A DNA stretch of 64,000 bases from Myxococcales bacterium. GTDB taxonomy: Bacteria > Myxococcota > Bradymonadia > UBA7976 > UBA1532. Position numbers and translations under genes: made by a program. Location: NCBI GenBank assembly GCA_020633515.1, contig JACKDM010000008.1, positions 1 to 64,000 on the forward strand. Direction: 5' to 3'. Shown here in pieces: positions 8,099 to 15,602 of the stretch. How positions within the stretch are numbered: the first letter of the stretch is position 1; every line of letters starts with the position of its first letter. Below the pieces are notes generated by a model. The model was not told the DNA's origin. It was given only the letters and a program-made list of their open reading frames with translations, and did no database searches.

Positions 8099-9819
8099 GC
8101 CTCATCGACTGGGTGGTGCTCGTCGGCACCATCGCCTTCATCGTCGTCTATGGCATCTACAAGAACCGCCACGTCGACACCAGCGCCGGCTACCTCAAGG
8201 GCGACGACCTGCGCTGGCCCACCATCGGCCTCTCGATCATGGCGACGCAGGCGAGCGCGATCACCTTCCTCTCCGTGCCCGGGCAGGCCTACGAAGATGG
8301 CATGCGCTTCGTGCAGTTCTACTTCGGGCTCCCCATCGCGATGGTGATCATCAGCGCGGTGATCGTGCCGATCTATTACAAGCTCGATGTCTTCACCGCC
8401 TATGAGTACCTCGAGCGCCGCTTCGACACCAAGACCCGGGTCCTCGGCGCGTTCCTCTTCCTCATCCAGCGTGGCCTCGCCGCCGGCATCTCGATCTACG
8501 CGCCCGCGATCATCCTCTCGTCGCTGATGGGATGGTCGCTCGATCTCACCTGCCTCGTCCTCGGGCTGACGGTCATCGTCTACACCGTCAGCGGCGGCAG
8601 CAAGGCGGTCAGCCAGACCCAGCGGCAGCAGATGGTCGTCATCTTCGCCGGCATCATCATCGCCGCGGTGGTGATCGCATGGCGGCTCCCCGATGGCATC
8701 GGCGTCGGCACCGCGGCCGGCCTCGCCGGCGCGCTCGGGCGCATGAACGTCATCGACTTCGAACTCGACCCCGACACCCGCTACACCTTCTGGTCGGGCA
8801 TCACCGGCGGCCTCTTCCTCGCGCTCAGCTACTTCGGCACCGATCAGAGCCAGGTGCAACGCTACCTCGGCGGCCGCTCGATCACCGAGAGCCGCCTCGG
8901 GCTGTTGTTCAATGGCATCCTCAAGATCCCGATGCAGTTCCTCATCCTCTTCATCGGGGTGCTCGTCTTCGTCTTCTATCTCTTCAACGCGCCGCCGGTC
9001 TTCTTCAACCAGCCCGCCGCCGAGAAGGTGCGCGCGACCGTCTACGCCGACGAGTACGCCGCCATCGAAGACCGCTGGCAGGTCGCCTTCGGCGAGCGCC
9101 GCGACGCCGCCGCCGCGCTCGCCGGTGCCATCGACCGCGGCGAAGACACCGCCGCCGCCGAAGACACCCTCCGCGCCGCCCATGCCCGCATGGATGGCAT
9201 CCGCGCCGAGGCCAAGACCGTCATCAAGGCCGCGGTCCCCGGCGCCGAGGTCAAGGACAGCGACTACATCTTCGTCTCGTTCGTGCTGCAATACCTGCCC
9301 GCCGGTCTCATCGGGCTGTTGCTCGCGGTGATCCTCTCGGCGGCGATGTCATCGACCGCGAGCGAGCTCAACGCGCTCGGCTCGACCACCGTCATCGACC
9401 TCTACCGCCGCCTGTGGCGACCCGACGCCGACGACCGCCACACGCTCCTCGCGAGCAAGGTCGCGACCGCGTTCTGGGGCGTCGTCGCGCTCGCGTTCGC
9501 GAGCTTCGCGGCGCTCATCGACAACCTCATCCAGGCGGTCAACATCCTCGGATCGCTCTTCTATGGCACCATCCTCGGCATCTTCCTCGTCGCGTTCTTC
9601 GTGCGATGGGTCCGTGGCACCGCGGTCTTCCTCGCCGCGCTCGTCGCCGAGGCCGGTGTCATCGCGCTCTACTTCACCACCGACATCGGCTACCTCTGGT
9701 TCAACGTGATCGGGTGCGCGATCGTGATGGCCGTCGCCATCACCCTGCAAGCCATCTGGCCCGCCGCGCGCCCCCCGACAAAAGGGACCGTCCTGCCCGA
9801 CGGTGCCCAGGAGGCATGA
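8095..9819 (+). CDS. SSS-family sodium:solute symporter
   Basis: 574-residue polytopic membrane protein starting at GTG 8095. About 13-14 hydrophobic helices span the sequence, with SSS/SLC5 landmarks: the ATQASAITFLSVPGQAY segment in the first repeat, the TVSGGSKAVSQTQRQQ loop after the fifth helix, and a C-terminal LLAVILSAAMSSTASELNAL helix with the small and hydroxyl residues of the sodium site. A hydrophilic insertion of ~90 residues (about 302-395, encoded near 9000-9280) is unusually long. The family uses the sodium gradient to import sugars, sialic acids, amino acids or similar solutes. Position after a secreted deacetylase suggests uptake of the deacetylated product (inference). Substrate not determinable. 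Confidence 0.92.
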   Translation: MSLIDWVVLVGTIAFIVVYGIYKNRHVDTSAGYLKGDDLRWPTIGLSIMATQASAITFLSVPGQAYEDGMRFVQFYFGLPIAMVIISAVIVPIYYKLDVFTAYEYLERRFDTKTRVLGAFLFLIQRGLAAGISIYAPAIILSSLMGWSLDLTCLVLGLTVIVYTVSGGSKAVSQTQRQQMVVIFAGIIIAAVVIAWRLPDGIGVGTAAGLAGALGRMNVIDFELDPDTRYTFWSGITGGLFLALSYFGTDQSQVQRYLGGRSITESRLGLLFNGILKIPMQFLILFIGVLVFVFYLFNAPPVFFNQPAAEKVRATVYADEYAAIEDRWQVAFGERRDAAAALAGAIDRGEDTAAAEDTLRAAHARMDGIRAEAKTVIKAAVPGAEVKDSDYIFVSFVLQYLPAGLIGLLLAVILSAAMSSTASELNALGSTTVIDLYRRLWRPDADDRHTLLASKVATAFWGVVALAFASFAALIDNLIQAVNILGSLFYGTILGIFLVAFFVRWVRGTAVFLAALVAEAGVIALYFTTDIGYLWFNVIGCAIVMAVAITLQAIWPAARPPTKGTVLPDGAQEA

Positions 9820-9823
9820 CTCG

Positions 9824-10669
9824 ATGAGTCGACCGCTCGCTCGCTTCGTCCTCGCCGCCGCGCTCTGCGCCGGCACGCCCGCGCTCGCCCAGAGCCTCGA
9901 TCTGCCCGCGCCGAGCCCCAAGGCGCAGGTCATGCAGACCGTCGGCGTCACCCCCATCACCGTCACCTGGTCGAGCCCCGGCGCCAAGGGCCGCACGGTC
10001 TACGGCGAGCTCGTGCCCTTCGGCGAGCTCTGGCGCACCGGCGCCAACGCCGCGACCACCATCGAGTTCGGCACCGACGTCACCGTCGGCGGCCAGAAGG
10101 TCCCGGCCGGCAAGTACGCGATCTTCACCATCCCCACCGCCGACAAGTGGACGGTGATCCTCAACAAGAACGCCAACCAGGGCGGCACCCGCGAGTACGA
10201 CCAGAAGCTCGACGCCGCCCGCTTCGAAGTCACCCCGTCCGACGCCCCCGCGCGCGAGCGGCTCACCTTCGTCTTCAGCGACACCACCGACGACGCCACC
10301 CGCCTCGACCTCGAGTGGGCCGGCAAGCGCGTCTCGATCCCCATCCAGATCGCGACCGGCGAGCTCGTCGCCGGGGGCATCACCGGCTACAGCAAGGCAT
10401 CGGCCCGCACCCTCGCCAACGCCGCCCGCTACTGGAAGGACCAGAAGCAGTACGACAAGGCGCTCGCGCTCATCGACGCCGCGCTCGCGCTCGACGAGAG
10501 CTGGTTCGCGCTGTGGATCAAGGCCGACACCCTCGCCGCCAAGGGTGACAAGAAGGCGGCGCTCCCCGTCGCCGAGAAGGCCTACGCGCTCGGCAAGAAG
10601 GACTCGTACTTCTTCTGGGAGCAGCAGATCGCGGCCGCCATCAAAGACTGGAAGGGCGGCAAGAAGTAG
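9824..10669 (+). CDS. secreted DUF2911 protein with C-terminal TPR
   Basis: 281 residues from ATG 9824, chosen because AGGAGG lies nine bases upstream and the next residues form a signal peptide ending ALAQ. Residues ~25-170 match DUF2911: TPITVTWSSPGAKGR, VPFGELWRTGANAAT, and KVPAGKYAIFTIP followed by KWTVILNKN. The last ~80 residues are helical and TPR-like (ALALIDAALALDESW). DUF2911 is a beta-sandwich domain of unknown function in periplasmic proteins of Bacteroidetes, Acidobacteria and Myxococcota. Last gene of the PIG-L/symporter operon, five bases after the symporter stop. Confidence 0.87.
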   Translation: MSRPLARFVLAAALCAGTPALAQSLDLPAPSPKAQVMQTVGVTPITVTWSSPGAKGRTVYGELVPFGELWRTGANAATTIEFGTDVTVGGQKVPAGKYAIFTIPTADKWTVILNKNANQGGTREYDQKLDAARFEVTPSDAPARERLTFVFSDTTDDATRLDLEWAGKRVSIPIQIATGELVAGGITGYSKASARTLANAARYWKDQKQYDKALALIDAALALDESWFALWIKADTLAAKGDKKAALPVAEKAYALGKKDSYFFWEQQIAAAIKDWKGGKK

Positions 10670-10696
10670 TCCGTTCTGATCGGCTCGGGAAGCGAG

Positions 10697-10709
10697 TATG
10701 GTGTCTCCC
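10697..10709 (+). promoter_or_regulatory. candidate -10/leader element upstream of first collar gene
   Basis: TATGGTGTCTCCC lies 51 bases before the ATG of the first collar gene. The second collar gene has TATGGTCTCTCCC at exactly the same 51-base distance. Outside this element the two leaders diverge until the Shine-Dalgarno, so the 12-of-13 match at identical spacing suggests a functional site, most simply a TATGGT -10 hexamer. No convincing -35 box is seen at 16-18 bases upstream. Confidence 0.42.
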
Positions 10710-10747
10710 GGGGGCGCGATGGGGCGCCCCGTCAAGGAGGGAGACCC

Positions 10748-11308
10748 ATGGACCCATTCATCGGCCAGATCATCCTGTTCGGTGGCAACTTCGCCCCGCG
10801 TGGGTGGGCGATGTGCAACGGACAGCTCATGTCGATCGCGCAGAACAGCGCGCTCTTCTCGGTCCTCGGCACCACCTACGGCGGTGACGGGATCAACACC
10901 TTCGCGCTCCCCGACCTGCGCGGCCGCGCCCCGATCGGCTGGGGCAACGGCCCCGGCCTCACCCCGGTGGCGCTCGGGCAGATGGGCGGTACGGAGACGA
11001 CGACCCTCACCCTCGCCAACCTGCCGAACCACACCCACAACGCGATCGCCAACCTCCAGGTCGCGCAGGGCGCGAGCAGCAACGGCGGTGACACCGACAC
11101 CCCCAACCCCGGCGCGGTGCCCGCCGCGACCGGCGGCAGCGCGATCTACAGCCACGCGACCCCCGACACCACGCTCCTGCCCGCCCACGCGACCGGCACC
11201 ATCACCGTCGGCGCGACCGGCAGCAACGCGCCGGTGAACAACCACATGCCCTACGCCGGCATGAACTACATCATCGCGCTCGAAGGCATCTACCCCAGCC
11301 GCGGCTGA
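10748..11308 (+). CDS. phage tail collar domain protein (microcystin-dependent-protein-like), copy 1
   Basis: 186 residues with the Collar-domain pattern: N-terminal MDPFIGQIILFGGNFAPRGW, then CNGQLMSI, TTYGGDGINTFALPDLRGR, the HTHN motif and a C-terminal MNYIIALEGIYPSRG. Proteins of this type (DUF/MdpB-like) are small, self-assembling beta structures related to phage short-tail-fibre collars. In bacteria they are often not part of a prophage, and their role is not settled. No other phage gene is near. AAGGAGGGAG is a strong ribosome site five bases before the ATG. Followed after 95 bases by a paralogue of identical length. Confidence 0.9.
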   Translation: MDPFIGQIILFGGNFAPRGWAMCNGQLMSIAQNSALFSVLGTTYGGDGINTFALPDLRGRAPIGWGNGPGLTPVALGQMGGTETTTLTLANLPNHTHNAIANLQVAQGASSNGGDTDTPNPGAVPAATGGSAIYSHATPDTTLLPAHATGTITVGATGSNAPVNNHMPYAGMNYIIALEGIYPSRG

Positions 11309-11352
11309 GCGTGCCCCGCGTCTGAATCCGCTCCCCACCGGCCTCGATCGGC

Positions 11353-11365
11353 TATGGTCTCTCCC
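11353..11365 (+). promoter_or_regulatory. candidate -10/leader element upstream of second collar gene
   Basis: TATGGTCTCTCCC, 51 bases before the ATG at 11404. It matches the element before the first collar gene in 12 of 13 positions and in spacing. This suggests the second gene has its own promoter copied together with the coding region, so each copy can be transcribed separately. Confidence 0.42.
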
Positions 11366-11403
11366 ACGGCGCATCGTCCGTCGCGCCGACGAAAGGAGAG
11401 CCC

Positions 11404-11964
11404 ATGGAACCCTTCATCGGCCAGCTCATGCTGTTCGCCGGCAACTTCGCGCCGCGCGGCTGGGCGCTCTGTCAGGGCCAGATCCTGCCGATCGCCCAGA
11501 ATCAGGTGCTGTTCGCGGTCATCGGCACGACCTATGGCGGCAACGGCCAGACCACCTTCGCGCTGCCCGACCTGCGCGGCCGGGTGCCGCTCTCGTCGGG
11601 GCAGGGGCCGGCGCTGTCGGCCTACGCGCTCGGTCAGGCCGGCGGCCGCGAGAACGTCACCCTCGTCACCGCCAACATGCCGGCCCACACCCACCCGGTG
11701 CAGCTCGCGCTCACCTTCGCCCCGCCCGCGAGCACCGCGCCCGCTGACACCGACACCCCCGGCCCCGGCGCCGTCCCGGCCGGCGCGAGCGGGAGCGCCA
11801 TCTACGGCCAGGGCGCGCGCGACACCACCCTCGCCGGCGCCGCGGTCGGCGGCAACGTCAACCTCGGCAACACCGGCGGCAACCAGCCCTTCGACAGCCG
11901 CCCGCCCTACCTCACGCTCAACTGGTGCATCGCGCTCGAAGGCATCTTTCCCGCGCGCGGCTGA
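11404..11964 (+). CDS. phage tail collar domain protein (microcystin-dependent-protein-like), copy 2
   Basis: 186 residues, alignable to the preceding copy from end to end without gaps: MEPFIGQLMLFAGNFAPRGW, TTYGGNGQTTFALPDLRGR, the HTHP motif, and CIALEGIFPARG at the C-terminus. The central ~70 residues (after the His motif) differ most, as expected if that part forms the variable exposed knob. Strong ribosome site AAAGGAG. The stop codon abuts the stop of the convergent gene directly (TGATCA at 11962-11967), leaving no room for an intergenic terminator. Confidence 0.9.
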   Translation: MEPFIGQLMLFAGNFAPRGWALCQGQILPIAQNQVLFAVIGTTYGGNGQTTFALPDLRGRVPLSSGQGPALSAYALGQAGGRENVTLVTANMPAHTHPVQLALTFAPPASTAPADTDTPGPGAVPAGASGSAIYGQGARDTTLAGAAVGGNVNLGNTGGNQPFDSRPPYLTLNWCIALEGIFPARG

Positions 11965-13923
11965 TCACAGCGCGCAGCCCGGCACCGGCGCCGTCGAGCC
12001 TTCGAGCAGCCGCGCGGCCTGCACCCGCTCGCGGCGCCAGTAGCAGAGCGTGTCGGCGTGGTGCAGGTAGCCATACTGGTAGATCGTCGCGTTGCCGCCG
12101 CGCTCGACGAGACGCGCCCGGTCGTGATGGTTGAGATCGGCGTGCCGCCGCGCGACCGCCGCCGCGCCCGCCGTGTACGCCGCGTCCGCCGCCGCGAGCG
12201 CCGCGGCGGGATCGGCGTCGAGCGCGGCCCGATACAGCGCCGCGACGAACTCGAGCCGCCGCGCGGTCACCGTCGCGCCATCGCGCGCCTCGCGCAGCCA
12301 GCGATCGGACGCCGCCGGCCAGGTGATGCCATCGATCCGCGCCGCGATGGCATCGACCTCGGCCGCGAAGGCATCGAGCGGATCGAGCACCTCGGCGACG
12401 AACGCCGCCTTGTCGTCCGATGCCATCGCCGCGACCTCGTCGAAGGACCACCGATCGGGCGCGGCGAGCACCCCGACCCGGTCGCCGAAGTCGATCGTCG
12501 CGTCGCGCCCCGAGAGGTAGGCCGCGAGCCGCTGCTCGATCAGCGCCCGATGCTGCGCGTCGCCCATGTCTTCGATGGCATCGACCAGCGCCGCGCCCGC
12601 CTCGCCCCACGGCGCGAAGGCATCACGCAGCGGCGCGGCCCAGTCATCGCTCGCGCCGGCGTACGAGGCGCGCAGCGCGACGAGGTCGCCCATCCAGTAG
12701 CCCCACTCCCAGCCCGACGAGAAGAGCACGTGCCGGTCGAGCGGCGGGTGGTCGCCGGTCGCGAGCAGCCGCACGTCCCGCGAGCGGGAGCGGGCGTAGA
12801 GCGGCAGCCACACCGGCACCGAGACGTCGAACGCGACCCAGTACGCCGTCTCGGGGAAGTACGCCGCCGGCTCGCCGGCGCGCAGCCGCTCGACGAGGAA
12901 GGCACGGTGCTCGCCGAAGTCCTCGTGGTGATAGGCCCCGCCCGCGTCGTCGAAGAGCGTGTAATACATGACCGTGTGCACGAACGGCACGATCCGCGGG
13001 TCGGCGAACTGCACGAGGAAGTAATAGATCATCTCGCGTCCCATGTACTCGACGCGGAGCTGCGGCTCGTCGCCGACGTGGATGACCGCGGTGAGCTCGG
13101 CGTCGGGCAGGTACTCGAAGACATGCGCCGCCGCCTCGTCGGCCGCCGCGACGAACGCCGCCGGATCGGCCGCGATGAACTCACCGAACGAGAGCGTGAT
13201 GCCATCGAACGGCGGCTCGGTCACCACCCGCGCGAGGCGGGCGTCGATCGCCGCCTGCCGCTCGGTGTCATCGACGATCTCGCGATCGAGCAGGTCGTAG
13301 GCCTGCTGCAGGTTGCTCATGCCGAAGAGCTGCACCCCGAGCCCGATCCGCACCCCGAGGCGGTGGGCGTGCGCGATGATCGCGCCGGTGTGCGCGGCCC
13401 AGGCGGCGTGCTTCTCGTCGTCGCGGGCGATGTCGTCGAGCCCCGGCCAGTAGAGCCCGTTGCCGCGCTGCCGCAACAGCCAGCGCACGATGCCGCGCGC
13501 GTCGTCGAAGCTCGCCTCGCCGGGCTGCCACATCGCATAGTGTCCCTCGATGGGATGCAGGATGTGCAGGTGCAGCGCGCGCTCGCTCATCGCCGGGTGA
13601 TGTTCGCCCACGGCCGCCGTGCCATCGCCAGGGTTCGGCGGGGCGTCGACGTGCTCGGGGTGGAGGAAGCGATAGCCGATGGCTTCGAGCCAGTGGGTGA
13701 TGGCATATGCCTTGCCCGCCGGCCCACCGGCGGCGAGCGTGACGCCGCCGTCGGCGCGCTCGACCCGATAACACTCGGCGCAGCCGATGGCATCGGGCGC
13801 GAGCGCGGCGGCGGGGGGCGCGGCGGCGGCGGGGTCGGCGGTCTGGGCGCGCGCGGGGAGGAGCGCGAGCGGGGAGAGGCCGACGCCGAGGGCGAGGCCG
13901 AGGCCGGTACGAAGCGATGCCAT
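11965..13923 (-). CDS. secreted glycoside-hydrolase-like protein, function unknown
   Basis: 652 residues with a signal peptide (hydrophobic core ~6-24, ending ARAQ). ATG 13921-13923 is used; the adjacent upstream GTG at 13926 has slightly better spacing to GGAGG and cannot be excluded. After the signal, AAGGPAGKAYAITHWLEAIG and GYRFLHPEH resemble the small alpha/beta domain that precedes the barrel in alpha-glucuronidases and GH20-type enzymes. Then RALHLHILHPIEGH, RQRGNGLYWPGLD and HRLGVRIGLGVQLFG have the strand/loop rhythm of a TIM barrel. The C-terminal ~250 residues are helical. I cannot name catalytic acids with confidence. Inference: periplasmic or secreted carbohydrate-active enzyme. 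No carbohydrate transporter is adjacent. Confidence 0.6.
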   Translation of the reverse strand: MASLRTGLGLALGVGLSPLALLPARAQTADPAAAAPPAAALAPDAIGCAECYRVERADGGVTLAAGGPAGKAYAITHWLEAIGYRFLHPEHVDAPPNPGDGTAAVGEHHPAMSERALHLHILHPIEGHYAMWQPGEASFDDARGIVRWLLRQRGNGLYWPGLDDIARDDEKHAAWAAHTGAIIAHAHRLGVRIGLGVQLFGMSNLQQAYDLLDREIVDDTERQAAIDARLARVVTEPPFDGITLSFGEFIAADPAAFVAAADEAAAHVFEYLPDAELTAVIHVGDEPQLRVEYMGREMIYYFLVQFADPRIVPFVHTVMYYTLFDDAGGAYHHEDFGEHRAFLVERLRAGEPAAYFPETAYWVAFDVSVPVWLPLYARSRSRDVRLLATGDHPPLDRHVLFSSGWEWGYWMGDLVALRASYAGASDDWAAPLRDAFAPWGEAGAALVDAIEDMGDAQHRALIEQRLAAYLSGRDATIDFGDRVGVLAAPDRWSFDEVAAMASDDKAAFVAEVLDPLDAFAAEVDAIAARIDGITWPAASDRWLREARDGATVTARRLEFVAALYRAALDADPAAALAAADAAYTAGAAAVARRHADLNHHDRARLVERGGNATIYQYGYLHHADTLCYWRRERVQAARLLEGSTAPVPGCAL

Positions 13924-13968
13924 CACGCGGAATCCTCCGGTCGGCGCCGGGCCCCTGTCAAGAAGCGG

Positions 13969-15564
13969 TCAGTCGATGTTGTGGCCGATGAGACGCCGCA
14001 CCTGGAAGTACTCCTCCGAGTAGGCGTAGCGGATCAGCTCGGTCGCGCGCTCGCCGACGCTGACGGCCGCGCTGTCGGCGGGCTCGGCGCGGATGATGGC
14101 GAGGGCCTTCTCGAGGTCGTTGGCGAAGATGAGCCCGGCGCGGTCGGCGGTGAGGTCGACGGCGCGGAGCCAGCGGTCGACGTCGAAGTGGCGGCTCGGG
14201 TCGGCGTTCATGCGGGCGACGAGCTCGCGCAGCCCGGTGACCTCGCGGGGCGGGAGGTTGCGCTCGAGCGCGGCGCGGGCCTCGGCGTCGTGGTCGACGT
14301 TGCGCGCGGTCGGGTCGAAGGTGGCGCGGAGCGTGGCGATGATCCAGGCGAGCCACGCGCGGCGCTCGTCGGTGCGGTCGCGGACGGAGGCGAGGAGGTG
14401 GCTCGGGCGCATCCGGGTGAGCTGGCGGGCGCCGATGAAGGCGAGGAGGTAGAGGTCCTCCTCCATGATCTCGGGGTTGATGAGGAGCGCGGGCGGGTCG
14501 AGGAGCACGGGGCGCATCGAGGCGACGTCGGGGGAGCGGAAGAGCTCGCTGGGCGGGACGGGGAGGAACTCGAAGAGGTAGCCCATCACGTTGGTGAAGC
14601 GGCTCATCTCGGCGAGGTCGACGGCGTCGCGGCGGCGCTTGATGCCGTAGCTCTTGGGCGGGCGGGCGACGAGGGTGACGAGCGCGTCGGTGGTGCGGGC
14701 GAAGAGCTCGTCGAGGAGCGGGCTCTTGAGCGGGTGGTCGATGAGCGCCCAGTGGATCGCTTGCAGCGGGCGCTCGGCGCGGGTGGGGGTGGTGGTGGCG
14801 TAGCGTTCGTAGAACGAGAGCTCGTCGGCGTTGGCCTGCCCGAGCACGGAGAGGACGCGGCAGACGCACCAGCCGGCGTCGTAGCGTTCGCTGTTGAGGA
14901 AGAGGCGGCGGAGCGCCTGGTAGCTCTCGACGTGGCGGGGGTTTTGCGCGAGGACGCGGCGGTGGTGCTCGGCGGCGCGGGTGACGTCGCCGAGGCCGTC
15001 GTAGAGCTCGGCGGCGACGCCGTGGGCGGCGAGGTCGTCGGGGCGGCGCTCGAGGATGAGGGTGATCGCTTCGAGCGCGGTCTGGGGCTGGTCGAGGTGG
15101 GTGCGGGCGAGCTCGGCGAGGTTGCGGGCGAGCGCGACGACGACGCGGTCTTCGGCGCCGCTGTCGATCGCGCGGCGGATCATGCGCTGGTAGGAGCGGG
15201 CCTGCTCGGCGAGCTCGCCCTGCTCGACGAGGAGCTGGTCGAGCGATTCGAAGGCGCGGAGGCGGCCGGGGTCGGCGTCGAGCGCGCGGTCGAAGAGGCG
15301 GGCGGCGGCGGCGGTGTCGCCGAGGTGCTCCTGCTGGATGATGGCGGCCTGGTGGTACTGCTCGCCGCGGGCGGCGGGCTCGGTGAGGCGGTCGGCGAGC
15401 TTGACGCGGGCGTCGACGGCCTGCGTCCAGCGCTGCATCTTCTCGTAGCGGTCGGCCTGGGTGGAGAGCCGGTGGGGCTCGTCGGCGACGGCCTCGCCGC
15501 AGAACATGCAGAAGAGGTCATCGGAGCGGATGGTGGCCTGACAGGCCGGGCACTCGATGCTCAT
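13969..15564 (-). CDS. zinc-ribbon and TPR-repeat protein
   Basis: 531 residues from ATG 15564. It opens with a zinc ribbon (CPACQATIRSDDLFCMFCG: two CxxC pairs), then helical repeats of TPR type across about residues 30-270 (for example ARLFDRALDADPGRLRAFESL and EHHRRVLAQNPRHVESYQAL). The C-terminal half has no repeat I recognise and contains DPPALLINPEIMEEDLYLLA. No signal peptide; likely cytosolic. This zinc-ribbon/TPR architecture is common in large myxobacterial genomes, usually as scaffolding in signalling systems, but no specific role is known. It sits alone between the glycosidase-like gene and the carboxypeptidase gene. Confidence 0.75.
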   Translation of the reverse strand: MSIECPACQATIRSDDLFCMFCGEAVADEPHRLSTQADRYEKMQRWTQAVDARVKLADRLTEPAARGEQYHQAAIIQQEHLGDTAAAARLFDRALDADPGRLRAFESLDQLLVEQGELAEQARSYQRMIRRAIDSGAEDRVVVALARNLAELARTHLDQPQTALEAITLILERRPDDLAAHGVAAELYDGLGDVTRAAEHHRRVLAQNPRHVESYQALRRLFLNSERYDAGWCVCRVLSVLGQANADELSFYERYATTTPTRAERPLQAIHWALIDHPLKSPLLDELFARTTDALVTLVARPPKSYGIKRRRDAVDLAEMSRFTNVMGYLFEFLPVPPSELFRSPDVASMRPVLLDPPALLINPEIMEEDLYLLAFIGARQLTRMRPSHLLASVRDRTDERRAWLAWIIATLRATFDPTARNVDHDAEARAALERNLPPREVTGLRELVARMNADPSRHFDVDRWLRAVDLTADRAGLIFANDLEKALAIIRAEPADSAAVSVGERATELIRYAYSEEYFQVRRLIGHNID

Positions 15565-15602
15565 GCGGGGGAGTCTACCTGCTGTCTTCTCGGTGGCCAA
15601 CG

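Noticed and set aside
10748..11964. Prophage remnant suggested by two tail-collar genes
   Set aside because: No integrase, terminase, capsid, baseplate or lysis gene is nearby. Collar-domain proteins of this type are common in bacterial genomes outside phages, and composition matches the surroundings.
13956..13961. TTGACA (minus strand) upstream of the glycosidase-like gene as a -35 box
   Set aside because: No -10-like hexamer lies 16-18 bases downstream; that position is occupied by the GGAGG ribosome site.
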